A stretch of 64,000 nt of DNA, from positions 2,086,649 to 2,150,648 of the forward strand of contig NC_021680.1 in the NCBI RefSeq assembly GCF_000247815.1. The letters run 5' to 3'. The first letter of the stretch is position 1. The number at the start of each line of letters is the position of its first letter. The translations under genes and the position numbers were made by a program. Below are positions 1 through 9,349 of the stretch, piece by piece. A model generated the notes under the pieces. The model worked only from the letters and a program-made list of their open reading frames with translations, had not been told where the DNA came from and did not search any database. Source of the stretch: Ficedula albicollis. Its lineage: Eukaryota > Chordata > Aves > Passeriformes > Muscicapidae.

Positions 1-344
1 TTGAATGTCTTAATAATGGGGAAAGCTTTATTTTGACTATGGTGGTGCATGTTCTTGGGGTGACATTCATGTCTCTGATGGAACCACAGACACTAAATCT
101 AACCAGCTGAGTATAGTGGAAGGAAATGCTTGAGGACTCAAAATTCAAGGAGCAAAAGACCAAATTTAAGCCACCTTTGCTACTCATTGCACAGGAACTT
201 TCTTCATTTTAATGTTTTCACACAGGGAAATTTCCCATAACAAAAGCATGTTCTGTGGTGTGTCCAAGTACTGCCCAATGTGTCTGTTAGACTCTTCACT
301 TTGATTTAGATTCAAATGGTGAGTTAGAAAAATTTCCTTAGGCA

Positions 345-581
345 TTAGCCTGGCAGACTTGGGCAGGTGTTGACAAATACTCCAAGGCTGTAACTTCCAA
401 GAGGTGTGTAACGCCTCAGTGTCAGTGGTGGGGCTTTAATTTTGAAACTTAATAATGGTTTTAATCTACTTTTAACCACTGTGGTAGAAGCATCCAGTTT
501 GTCCTGAAGTTTCAGCCTGAATTTCTTTTCCACGTCAGAAGGTTTTGATTCTTTGCTTCCTTTTTCCTTATCAGCTGCCAT
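345..581 (-). other. Short unidentified ORF, possibly a 3' exon or retrocopy fragment
   Basis: This 78-codon frame opens with a real ATG at 581. The first ~35 residues are lysine/glutamate-rich and hydrophilic (it begins MAADKEKGSKE), while the rest looks less protein-like. The frame is also open for six codons upstream of the ATG, after an in-frame TAG. About 315 bp beyond its stop, an AATAAA reads on the same strand near position 30, so a minus-strand transcript end is possible. I do not recognise the protein. It may be an exon, a retrocopy fragment or a chance ORF; the window edge prevents checking for a poly-A tail or target-site duplication. Confidence 0.25.
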
Positions 582-2861
582 AATTTCACTAATTTCTTTC
601 TAGGGCTTTCTGGCTTTTCAGTGGAAAGTTGTGCAGCAGAGTGAAGGTAAAGTTCCAGAGTAATGTACCTTTGCATTTATTACCAGGTTATTTAATATAA
701 AGTGCTGATTGTGCTGTTTGTTTCCATAGAATAAAAAGGGATGTTGGCAGACAGCAAAGTGACAAAGCTGTTCCAGATGTTATCATGCATTAGGTTTCCA
801 CCCTCATTTTCTAATCCCATTTTGAAGTTATCAGCTACAATCTCTCCTTTTCATCATCCTGCTTTTCCTTTGGGTATGGGATGCTCCTGCTGTGGGGTGG
901 TTTAATATCTATTTAAACTGCACCACTTATGCACACCTTAATGTTGTGTGACAGTTCTGCCTAGGCAGTTATGGTAATTGGGAACATCCAGTTATTCTGC
1001 TTTTTGGTGCTAGCAGTCAGGGGAATTTGTACCTCTGGCATAATGGTGGAAGTGTTTTGAGCAAAGGTCTGTTATATGGGAAGAGTAAATGGTTGGTGAA
1101 ATTAAAAGTACCAGGCTTAACTAAAAGGTTATTAAAAAGACACTTGCCTGGAAGGTTGACTTGCATATAAAGTGCTTGGATGTGTGAAAGGAGTAATTAA
1201 AATGTGTGATGGTTTCTGGGAAAAGTGTGTAGAACTCTCCTCAAAGAAACTTCCACCAACTCCTGTGCAAGGTACAGGCATCACCATGGAGCTTCATTTA
1301 ACCCAGATTTAACAGCACTTCTGCACTTTACATTTTTCACATAAAGGTTTGCCCAGGCCCTGACCATCTCACAGTGTCAGTCAGAGCGGGTGATAGCCTA
1401 AAACAGACACAGCCAGTCATGACATGTGGCTGACATGGGGCAAACAGACCTGCTCTGCCGCATTAGGCAGAGTTTGAGAGGTCTGCTTTCAGCAGAAGTA
1501 ATTTTTCTTTGTCCAGAGTGGCTAGAATACCTGTTAGCTCATTTGGATCTGTGGAGGCCACGGAAGAAACAATTCCTTGGCACTGTGTTCACAGAGCCCT
1601 CATTTCCAGGGCATTACAGGAAGCCCTTGGACATAAGCACAGGGCTGGAGCCCTGAGCTAGGATCCCTGAGGATCCTGATTTGATCACTGGGTAGCATTT
1701 GTCAACAGTGGAACACAGAAATACCCTTTGCTTTTTGCTAATTTCCCTGTTGCCTCCCTACTTCGCTTCTGCCCAACTCATTTCCATCACAGGGAAGAGT
1801 TCTCAAGACTAAGAAGGTAGAACAGCACCAGCCCTGAAGATTCCAGGCCCTCACTGACCTGGAATCACCAGCCAGTCCTTGGCAGCTGCGGTACTGTTCT
1901 CTTACTTTGTTAACAAAGGTGGTGATGGTAAATTTGTTAATATTTGTTAACCTTTGCTACCAAAGGTATTGATGGTAAATATGTCCATGATTGAGGAGTG
2001 TGGATACAGCACCTTGAAGAAATGAAAAGCTGCTGTTTTACAATCTGTGCCCCCCTGCACACCATCCTCCTCCTCTGACACTGCCTTCTCCTGGCATGGA
2101 GAAGTCTGAAGTGGGAGTCTCCCATGTAAACAAGGAGCCCCAAGCAATCCATCATTTGTCAGTTAACCCCAGCAAAGGGCATGGATATCTCTGGAGGAGG
2201 CAGCTTTTATTTCAAGTAAGGCTTCACCTGCCTCTGACCTTGAAACTCTGACCTGGAGTTTCTGTTGGCACAAGGAGCTCCCACTGCACTTTTCCTCTTT
2301 CCAGACTGAAACCGAGCAAGGGCTGAGGTCTCACCAACGGAACAGCAGATGAAGAACATTTTTTTTTTTTTTGCTAGGACAACAATCTTGAAATAGAAAG
2401 GAGAACAATGTCTTTTTTTGGGTGATTTCAGCTGTGTCTGCTGTTTTAAGCAGTAGAACTGTGGGCCTGTGCAAGGACAGAGCCATCGTCAAAGAGCAGG
2501 CCTGGAATGGGAGCAAGCCCTTCAATCAGCTAATACAAGTCTCTGCACCAGTGTGCAACCTACTTGTAAATTCCTGGTAGGATGTGCTGCCGAACCACCC
2601 CTGCTCAGTGGGAAGGTTGTTTTCCAGAGGAGAGTGTGCTCACTGTGCTCCTCAAGTTTATGTAATGGCTTTCTTGTTCATCTGCTTGAAGAAATCATCA
2701 GAGCCATCAATTCCTTTTCTCATTAAGGAATCTATCTGAATTGTTGCTCTCCACCTGAGAGCAGGAGCAGTGATTTGTTCTGTTTCTCCTCAAGCTTTCA
2801 GCACACATCACATTGGCTGCAAGGGACTCTTAAGGAATGGCTCAGTGACTTCTGTAGTTTC
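582..2861. other. No gene recognised
   Basis: AT-richer than most of the window. Several frames of 60-85 codons occur on both strands, but none has a recognisable domain or coding bias. A short T-run lies near 2360-2373. A weak local duplication around 1915-1980 repeats the pattern 'ttgttaa...tttg...aaaggt'. No repeat family was recognised. Confidence 0.5.
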
Positions 2862-2962
2862 TGGCCTTGGATGTTTCCAGGGATGAAGCATCCTCTCTGG
2901 ACAACCTGTGTCAGCATTTCACCACCCTCATTGTAAAAAACATCTTCCTTAGAGCTAATATA
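2862..2962 (-). mobile_element. CR1 LINE 3' fragment
   Basis: The plus strand reads as the reverse complement of the avian CR1 3' region: 'ctctctggacaacctgtgtc' followed by 'catttcaccaccctcattg' and a 'cttcctt' motif. Only about 100 bp survive, and there is no terminal repeat. It is a diverged, 5'-truncated relic. Confidence 0.7.
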
Positions 2963-3416
2963 TGGGGTAAGCAGGGCACTGGCACCACACTGCCTCAGCT
3001 ACTGGCACCAAGTCTAGAGGACTGGGGTTGTTTTTTACCTAGTGGAGTCTTTTAGATTGTCCATGGCATTCATGACTAGACAGAGAGTATTTCTTTTCAG
3101 TTTAGTCAATTGAGATGTAACAGCAGCTCTAAAATAACTACAGCACAGGGGAGCTCATGTAAACACAAATAATATCCCCAGGTTTACCTACATAATTTCC
3201 TTCTCTGTTTGCAGACTGTGACACAGCATCCAGCTTGTAATGATGACACACTGATCACTGCAAGAATGAAAAACACAGCTGGGTTCCCCCATCCTTGGCA
3301 GTTACAATACTGTAACAATAAAACCACATTTATTAGAAGCACATTTCTATATTATCAGTCATACATATGTTCACATGCCTTCAATAGCACTGTGTGGCCT
3401 GGTGGTCAGAGACCAG
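2963..3416. other. No gene recognised
   Basis: Unique sequence between the CR1 relic and a tandem repeat. No ORF with protein-like composition and no repeat family was seen. Confidence 0.5.
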
Positions 3417-3680
3417 GGCTCGGCTCTTCAGCAGCTTTTGACCACTGCGAAGGGCAGAATAAGAAATGCAGAAGAAACATCTGAGCAATGTGGGACATCC
3501 TCCCAAAGTGCAGAGGGAAGGGCTCGGCTCTTCAGCAGCTTTTGACCACTGTGAAGGGCAGAATAAGAAATGCAAAAGAAACATCTGAGCAATGTAGGAC
3601 ATCCTCCCAAAGTGCAGAGGGAGAAATGCAGAAGAAACATCTGAGCAATGTGGGACATCCTCCCAAAGTGCAGAGGGAAG
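3417..3680. repeat. 104-bp tandem repeat, about 2.5 units
   Basis: A unit beginning 'ggctcggctcttcagcagct' starts at 3417 and again at 3521. A third, partial unit restarts inside the block near 3620 ('gaaatgcagaagaaacatct'). Units differ at only a few positions. The long minus-strand frames here (such as 3381-3974) exist because the repeat preserves open frames; they are not evidence of a gene. Confidence 0.9.
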
Positions 3681-3852
3681 TACTGGTAGCAGTGTCCTAG
3701 TAAAGGTCTGAGCCACCAAAGCACAAGGGCAAAACCCTCCCTCTGCTGCATCCCCCAAACTGGAAGCAGGTGCTTGGAAAGATGTTTCAAGCCAGTGCAA
3801 TAAACCAGAAAATGACACTCTGAGCCCATCAGGGGAATAACTTGAACAGGGA

Positions 3853-3972
3853 AATCTCGCTGGCAAAATGTTGTTGGTCACCGAGTGAGGCTGGGTAAAC
3901 CAGGTACTGAGCAATCTCGCTGGCAAAATGTTGTTGGTCACTGAGTGACGCTGGGTAAACCAGGTACTGAGC
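3853..3972. repeat. 60-bp tandem duplication
   Basis: Two head-to-tail 60-bp copies (3853-3912 and 3913-3972) both begin 'aatctcgctggcaaaatgtt'. They differ at two positions, so the duplication is recent. Confidence 0.93.
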
Positions 3973-4486
3973 ACTAAATCTTCCTCTTGTCATTTGGAAA
4001 ATCCCTGGGTTCTGGCATTTGGGGATTTAGAAATAACTAGCAACAAATTACAAGAAAGAAAAAAAAGAGGCCAAAAATGCTTCTTGTCCATTTATTCTTT
4101 GCCACAGACAGGTGAAAAGAGTATTTTGTCAGCAGTACCTCTTAATGATTTCACGACTGCACATCCCTCTTGCACTACAAGTTAGAAATGTCAGTTTAAT
4201 TATCTTATAATTGCCTCAGTTCTAAGATACCTGAAAGAAGCCGATTATGCCAACTGCTCCTGGGCTCTGAGAGCAGCTGATTTTTGAAAAAGCACTCAGT
4301 GCATTTCTACTTTGAAAAGGGGCTCTGCAGAGAGAAGAGTGAGGGGTGCAAATAATTTTGAAATTACTCTGTAGTTCCTTCATCCAGTGTGCTCTGTGTT
4401 TGTGCGGGCTGTGTGTTTTACAGGGCTTGTCTGGCTGGCAGAACAGGAGGATTTGGGCTTTAGTTTGTGTGAACTTCAGGCTCTTC
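3973..4486. other. No gene recognised
   Basis: Unique sequence leading up to the dispersed duplication that starts at 4487. The overlapping frames on both strands are not protein-like. Confidence 0.5.
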
Positions 4487-5190
4487 AACAAACGCCGTGT
4501 GCCACAAGGCACAAGGACTTGGTGTCCCCTCATCCCTCCCGGCCCAGGCAGCGCCTCCTCCTCTGCCCCACACCACACACACTGCACCACCCAGCAACCA
4601 AAGGCTTTGGGCTCCAGGATTCCCCCCAAATCAATGACTACAGTGTGATGGAAAGAACAAGCCCTTCTGATGTATTCATTGTGTCCTTTTCTTTCAGCAA
4701 AAGCATCTATCGAGCCCCTTCTAACTGAGCAAAAGCTGCAATGTAGGGGCCTAATAAACCTATTCCAGGGAAATGTATTCCAGACATAGTCTCAAATAAT
4801 ATTATCCATCAGAAACAAAGAAATGGCTTCTAACACTTTTATTTACAAAGCTAATCTCTAGTTCAAGTCTTTAGAACTATTAACATTAAACCCTTGGCTT
4901 TCTTTATGTCACTTCCTAAAACGAGCCCCAATGGGTTATTTATGAATTCAACATCAAGTCTTTAGAACTATTAACATTAAACCCTTGGCTTTCTTTATGT
5001 CACTTCCTAAAACGAGCCCCAATGGGTTATTTATGAAGTCAACAGCAATAGAAGGCATGAGATGGCCTTCATCCTGTTATCTTCACTACTAGCAGGTAGC
5101 ACTACTGATTTCTACCCCTAATTCCAACATGGGAATTGACTTTATGAAGACACCTATTTTTTCCCATCATGTTCCTGGAAGGCCAGGGCA
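4487..5190. repeat. Dispersed duplication, copy 1 (partner at 11639-12255)
   Basis: The segment matches 11639-12255 in the same orientation, about 7.15 kb away. The first 210 bp (4487-4696) appear identical to 11639-11848. Past a 'ttttctttcag' motif the copies drop to roughly 90% identity, with small indels. Both contain 'cctaataaacctattcca'. Copy 1 is longer because of an internal 91-bp tandem duplication. The similarity ends around 'ggaaggcca', immediately before the decayed gene fragment at 5215. It may be a segmental duplication or an uncharacterised interspersed repeat; no LTR ends, inverted repeats or coding capacity were seen. Confidence 0.88.
4864..5045. repeat. 91-bp tandem duplication inside copy 1
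   Basis: Two copies (4864-4954 and 4955-5045) begin 'caagtctttagaactattaa'. The second dispersed copy near 12018 has only one unit, so the tandem duplication arose after the dispersal, or was lost there. Confidence 0.93.
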
Positions 5191-5214
5191 CACATGGGAG
5201 GCACAGTGAGGCAC

Positions 5215-5860
5215 TCATGTCTTCCTCAGTGCTCCAGCCCCGGCATCTTCTGGCCACGCTGTGGGCAGCCCTGGCCACGCTTCAGTCAGTCCTGGGCTCC
5301 TTGGAGCCGCAGCCCTCCTCGGTGGGTGGCAGTGCCAGGCGTGGCTCAACTTCTGGCCCTGCCCTGGCCACTGGGAGCTTCCAGCAGGCTGGATGAGGGG
5401 CTGTGGGGGCAGCAGTCTGGAATGGGGCCTGGGGTCGAGGTCTCTGCCCCGCTGTGAGGGGCTGTGCTGGGCAGAGCTGGGGCCGGGCCTGCGGCTGTTC
5501 ACGGGTGAAGGTTGCCGTGCTACACCCAGGCCAGGTGTGGCCTCACAGGGGCCTCTGTTCTGCCTTTCCCATCTCTGCTCTCGTTCACCTTGGCACATCT
5601 CTTTGGGGCTGTCCCCTTGGCAGTCCAGCTCCAGTCTGACGCAGGCCTTCCTCTCTGCCCTCGCTGGCATTGGCAGCGCCGCCCCTCGCTGGCATTGGCA
5701 GCGCTGCCTCCACTGCTGCTCCTGCCCCCGCCCAGCGAGAGCTTCCAGCGGGGTGGGCGAGGGGATGGTGGGGAGCAGGGGCTGTGTGGGGAGGCTGCCT
5801 GGCTCTCTGCCCCTGCTGCCAGCGCTGCCTCCATGCTGTGATTCAGGTGCTGCTATGGCG
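5215..5860 (-). pseudogene. Decayed copy of the tandem-module gene
   Basis: Blocks of this GC-rich segment align with the repeat unit of the neighbouring gene. 'gcccagcgagagctt' at about 5733 corresponds to 7479 and 8484. 'ctggctctctgcccctgctg' near 5800 corresponds to 7548. The stretch around 5380-5480, with its run of 'gaggggctg', corresponds to 7264-7350. On the minus strand the reading frame is broken by indels, and only short frames remain (for example 5215-5670 and 5520-5834). It lies downstream of the intact gene in the same orientation, so a tandem gene duplication followed by decay is the simplest account. Similarity was judged by eye. Confidence 0.65.
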
Positions 5861-5903
5861 CCCTGTTATAAACGAGGCTGGCACCCTCTCCTAGATTAAC
5901 TCA

Positions 5904-5909
5904 TTTATT
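5904..5909 (-). terminator. Candidate distal polyadenylation signal (AATAAA)
   Basis: TTTATT on the plus strand gives AATAAA on the minus strand, about 670 bp past the stop codon of the tandem-module gene. It is one of two candidate 3' ends; transcript data would decide between them. Confidence 0.3.
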
Positions 5910-5987
5910 AAATTAACAAGTGAGAGCGTGGACTCGAGATAAGCCCGAGCCCCTTGCGACAAACCAGAAAATAGATAACAAAACAGT

Positions 5988-6365
5988 GTGCCGCACTGGG
6001 TGCTCCTTTGGACTCAAGTTTCCGCCAGAGGACCAGGTGCCCAGCGCCTGGGCTGTCTGCATGTTCTTGGCCCCTCTCAGATTGGTGTGTTTTCGATCCT
6101 TGTTCTCACTGGCTCCTTTTGTGGTCGCTGGTTGTTTATTCGAGGGTGCAATCTGAGCCGATCATTTCTGAATACTCAGTTCTTATAGGCTGGCTCGTCG
6201 TCTAATCTCAGTTCGATTTGGTGTCCTCACCCCATGAGGTAATTTTCTAGAAAGTTCCCTTCGCTCAAGCAAAGGAACACCCGCCAGCCCACCCCCAGTG
6301 GACACACGCTTACACTGCAGCACCTCCATCTCGACAAGCCCCTATTTCCTAACCTGCCCACAACA
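5988..6365 (-). mobile_element. LTR-like block
   Basis: Read on the minus strand, the block starts TGTTGTGGGCAGG near 6365. It has a TATA-like CTATAAGAAC near 6191-6182, an AATAAA at 6140-6135 (about 45 bp downstream), and ends in GCACA near 5988. That spacing is typical of a retroviral LTR (U3-R-U5). Against this, no primer-binding site, polypurine tract or target-site duplication was found, and the terminal inverted repeat is poor. The block sits in the predicted 3' region of the tandem-module gene. Confidence 0.35.
6135..6140 (-). terminator. Candidate proximal polyadenylation signal (AATAAA)
   Basis: TTTATT on the plus strand reads AATAAA on the minus strand, about 440 bp past the stop codon at 6579. 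It lies inside the LTR-like block, so the gene may borrow an element-derived 3' end. Confidence 0.4.
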
Positions 6366-6478
6366 ATCCATCAGCGATTCTCACATAACCCACAAGAGAA
6401 TAGAGAGTGTTGAGGAGGCAATAGAAAAGAATCAGGCTAACCTGCCCACAACAATCCATCAGCGATTCTCACATAACC
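6351..6478. repeat. 88-bp-period direct repeat
   Basis: A 40-bp sequence beginning 'aacctgcccacaacaatcca' occurs at 6351-6390 and again at 6439-6478. Between the copies lies a 48-bp spacer (6391-6438). The first 43 bp of the spacer recur upstream of the gene at 9307-9349. Confidence 0.92.
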
Positions 6479-6578
6479 ATTCATAAACAATTCACAACTT
6501 CACAACAACTAATTATCAATTTACAACTTCATTACAATGATCAATAACTCTTAATCCCAACTCAAAACACTAACACAT

Positions 6579-9043
6579 TTATAACTCCTGGCTGCTGGTC
6601 CCCGGCTCCTCTCTGCGTCTCCGGAACACAGCCGCCACCCTGCTCAGGATGGCCCGGGAGCGGCGCCGCTGCGAGCGCAGCAGGGCCTGGCCGTGGTCCC
6701 CGGGGCTGAGCGGGGCCACTGCCCGGCTCTCTGCTGCTGCCGCCTGCGCGCCAGAGGCTGCAGAAGCTGCTGCCTTTGCCTCCTGCTGTGGCCAGGCAGT
6801 GGCACCCACAGGGTGCTCCTCGTCCTCAGGAGCTGCGGCCAGGGCAGCAGCTGCTGCCTGGGTGTCCCTGGGAGCTGCCAGGGCACACGATGTGCTGGGC
6901 ATCTCAGTGTCTACCTCTTCCAGCGGCGATTCGGGGTCCACCAGGAGCTGTGGGTAGAGGGGGTTCACCCAGATGGTGTGGATAGTGATGGCATTCCACT
7001 TCTCCTCTGGTAACTCTTCCATGCTCCTGTCTTGCTCTTTGGCAGCTGCTTGATCTCCAGTTTGGGGAGGAAGCTCTAAGAGTCCTGTGCCTTTGCCAGG
7101 CTCCAGGTGTCTTGGTTCATCACGACAGGGCACATTGTCGCTCTCATCCCCGCTGCTGCGGGTTTGGATGTCCTCCGAGGTGTCCCCCTCCTCGATGTGC
7201 AGCCCTGGCAGGAGTACCCTGGCTGCTTCTATTGCCCACTGCCTGCGAGCTTCCACCTGGTTTGGTGAGGGGCTGGGGGGCAAGTCACCCAGAATTTCTT
7301 CAGAAGTGGAAACCTCTGCCCAGCTGTGGGGGTCTGTGGTGAGCAGTGCTGGGGTTTGGCCTGTGGCTGTGCACGAGTGGTTTTCCACTTCTTCCTTGTG
7401 CTGCAGGCTGGAGCAGGCCTTCTCCGCACTGTGTGGTGTTGCCAGGACTGCCCCCACCTCTGCCCCATGCCCCTGCCCAGCGAGAGCTTGCCGCGAGCCA
7501 GAGGAGCGTCTGGGGGGACAGCAGGGGCTGTGTGGGGCGGCTGCCCGGCTCTCTGCCCCTGCTGCCGTCGCTGCCTCCATGCCCTGGTGCAGGTGCTGCT
7601 GTGTCCCCGGCTCCTCTCTGCGTCTCCGGAACACAGCCGCCACCCTGCTCAGGATGGCCCGGGAGCGGCGCCGCTGCGAGCGCAGCAGGGCCTGGCCGCG
7701 GTCCCCGGGGCTGAGCGGGGCCACTGCCCGGCTCTCTGCTGCTGCCGCCTGCGCGCCAGAGGCTGCAGAAGCTGCTGCCTTTGCCTCCTGCTGTGGCCAG
7801 GCAGTGGCACCCACAGGGTGCTCCTCGTCCTCAGGAGCTGCGGCCAGGGCAGCAGCTGCTGCCTGGGTGTCCCTGGGAGCTGCCAGGGCACACGATGTGC
7901 TGGGCATCTCAGTGTCTACCTCTTCCAGCGGCGATTCGGGGTCCACCAGGAGCTGTGGGTAGAGGGGGTTCACCCAGATGGTGTGGATAGTGATGGCATT
8001 CCACTTCTCCTCTGGTAACTCTTCCATGCTCCTGTCTTGCTCTTTGGCAGCTGCTTGATCTCCAGTTTGGGGAGGAAGCTCTAAGAGTCCTGTGCCTTTG
8101 CCAGGCTCCAGGTGTCTTGGTTCATCACGACAGGGCACATTGTCGCTCTCATCCCCGCTGCTGCGGGTTTGGATGTCCTCCGAGGTGTCCCCCTCCTCGA
8201 TGTGCAGCCCTGGCAGGAGTACCCTGGCTGCTTCTATTGCCCACTGCCTGCGAGCTTCCACCTGGTTTGGTGAGGGGCTGGGGGGCAAGTCACCCAGAAT
8301 TTCTTCAGAAGTGGAAACCTCTGCCCAGCTGTGGGGGTCTGTGGTGAGCAGTGCTGGGGTTTGGCCTGTGGCTGTGCACGAGTGGTTTTCCACTTCTTCC
8401 TTGTGCTGCAGGCTGGAGCAGGCCTTCTCCGCACTGTGTGGTGTTGCCAGGACTGCCCCCACCTCTGCCCCATGCCCCTGCCCAGCGAGAGCTTGCCGCG
8501 AGCCAGAGGAGCGTCTGGGGGGACAGCAGGGGCTGTGTGGGGCGGCTGCCCGGCTCTCTGCCCCTGCTGCCGTCGCTGCCTCCATGCCCTGGTGCAGGTG
8601 CTGCTGTGTCCCCGGCTCCTCTCTGCGTCTCCGGAACACAGCCGCCACCCTGCTCAGGATGGCCCGGGAGCCGCGCCACAGCGAGCGCAGCAGGGCCTGG
8701 CCGCGGGCCCTGAGGCTGAGCGGGGCCACTGCCCGGCTCTCCGCCGCTGCCGCCTGCGCGCCAGGGGCAGCACAGGAGTCACGGTGCTCCTCGGCCTCCT
8801 GCGGGGCTGCCCGTGACTCGCTGTGTGACATCTGCACAGGGGACGGGAAGGATGAGGGTGAGGTGGCCCTCTGGGCTGGAAACGGCTCCCCTGGCACAGC
8901 CGCTCCCTCCCTGATGGTGATCCCAGCCCTGCTCTCGAGGCAGCCGCGTGCTGCCCATCCCTCACCTTCGTCCTTTTCCGGAACATCGGCCACCTCCGCT
9001 TGCTGTGCCTCACGTCAGTGCTCGTCTCCTTGTCCCTGGACAT
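6579..9043 (-). CDS. Two-exon tandem-module protein, 776 aa, family not recognised
   Basis: Proposed join: exon 1 from 9043 to 8966 (26 codons, ATG at 9043), an intron 8965-8832, then exon 2 from 8831 to the TAA at 6581-6579 (750 codons). The donor is AAG|GTGAGG. The acceptor is a pyrimidine-rich tract ending CTGTGCAG. Both junctions are phase 0. The unspliced frame can be extended to 8993, but that codon is GTG, which argues for the spliced model or for an ATG start at 8831. Exon 1 is Lys/Arg-rich. Exon 2 holds a basic amphipathic stretch, SRAILSRVAAVFRRRREE, at about residues 81-98, 416-433 and 751-768. The intervening ~310-residue bodies are Ala/Glu-rich and acidic, and contain VEARRQWAIEAARVLLPGL and EEKWNAITIHTIWVNPLYPQ. 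The two full 335-aa modules differ by one residue (Arg/His). I see no signal peptide, membrane segment, zinc motif or catalytic motif. Function unknown; the ATG context is weak. A TATA box lies upstream and a decayed relative lies downstream. Confidence 0.65.
6599..8770 (-). repeat. 1005-bp coding tandem repeat, two full units plus a partial one
   Basis: Period is exactly 1005 bp (335 codons): 6599-7603, 7604-8608, then a diverged partial unit of about 160 bp to about 8770. The two full units appear identical except for one visible base (position 6694 T versus 7699 C on the plus strand). The partial unit carries several changes, for example Leu-Trp-Arg-Gly in place of Gln-Arg-Arg-Arg. The length keeps the frame, so copy-number change would add or remove whole protein modules. 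Confidence 0.95.
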
Positions 9044-9138
9044 CTGGCAGTCGCTGCGGCACTGCCGTCCCCCAGGAAGATGCTGTCTCCTGATGGAGCT
9101 GCTCTCCTGGGAGTGGGCACCCCCGGCTCTTTGCCCCC

Positions 9139-9145
9139 TTTTATA
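9139..9145 (-). promoter_or_regulatory. TATA box of the tandem-module gene
   Basis: The minus strand reads GGCTATAAAAGGGGGC, a near-consensus TATA box. It would place transcription start near 9110-9116, leaving a 5' UTR of about 70 bp before the ATG at 9043. Confidence 0.6.
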
Positions 9146-9154
9146 GCCTGCTGC

Positions 9155-9294
9155 TCAGGGCGCGCCCCAAGTGTCACAATGGGATCTGGACACACGCAAC
9201 CCCACGTCACAGATGGGCACGGTCTGCCTGGGGTCCCAAGTGTCCCAAAGGGCTCTGGGCACAGGTAAGAAGTCCACCGTTTCCCCATTTATAG
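9155..9294 (-). promoter_or_regulatory. Upstream promoter region with a repeated module and a second TATA-like box
   Basis: Two related ~71-bp units carry 'cccaagtgtc' at 9165 and 9234, each followed by a 'ggg.tctgg.cac' motif. A second TATA-like CTATAAATGG reads on the minus strand at 9294-9285. Between the repeats the minus strand has TGACGTGG (9209-9202), close to a CRE/ATF half-site. These are motif observations only; activity is unknown. Confidence 0.4.
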
Positions 9295-9306
9295 GGCACT
9301 GTAAGA

Positions 9307-9349
9307 CACAAGAGAATAGAGAGTGTTGAGGAGGCAACAGAAAAGAATC
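9307..9349. repeat. 43-bp direct repeat flanking the tandem-module gene
   Basis: This segment, beginning 'cacaagagaatagagagtgt', matches 6391-6433 in the same orientation with one difference (c/t). The two copies bracket the gene, 2916 bp apart. They may be the edges of a tandem gene duplication, with the 6391 copy being the upstream flank of the decayed gene at 5215-5860. Confidence 0.9.

Noticed and set aside
8832..8993. A contiguous 804-codon reading of the module gene starting at 8993
   Set aside because: The codon at 8993 is GTG, not ATG. The region between 8965 and 8832 has good donor and acceptor ends, so it is better read as an intron.
7087..9093. Plus-strand ORFs of 291 and 333 codons opposite the module gene
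   Set aside because: They are shadows of the GC-rich tandem repeat on the other strand. The minus strand has the TATA box, splice signals and an intact long frame.
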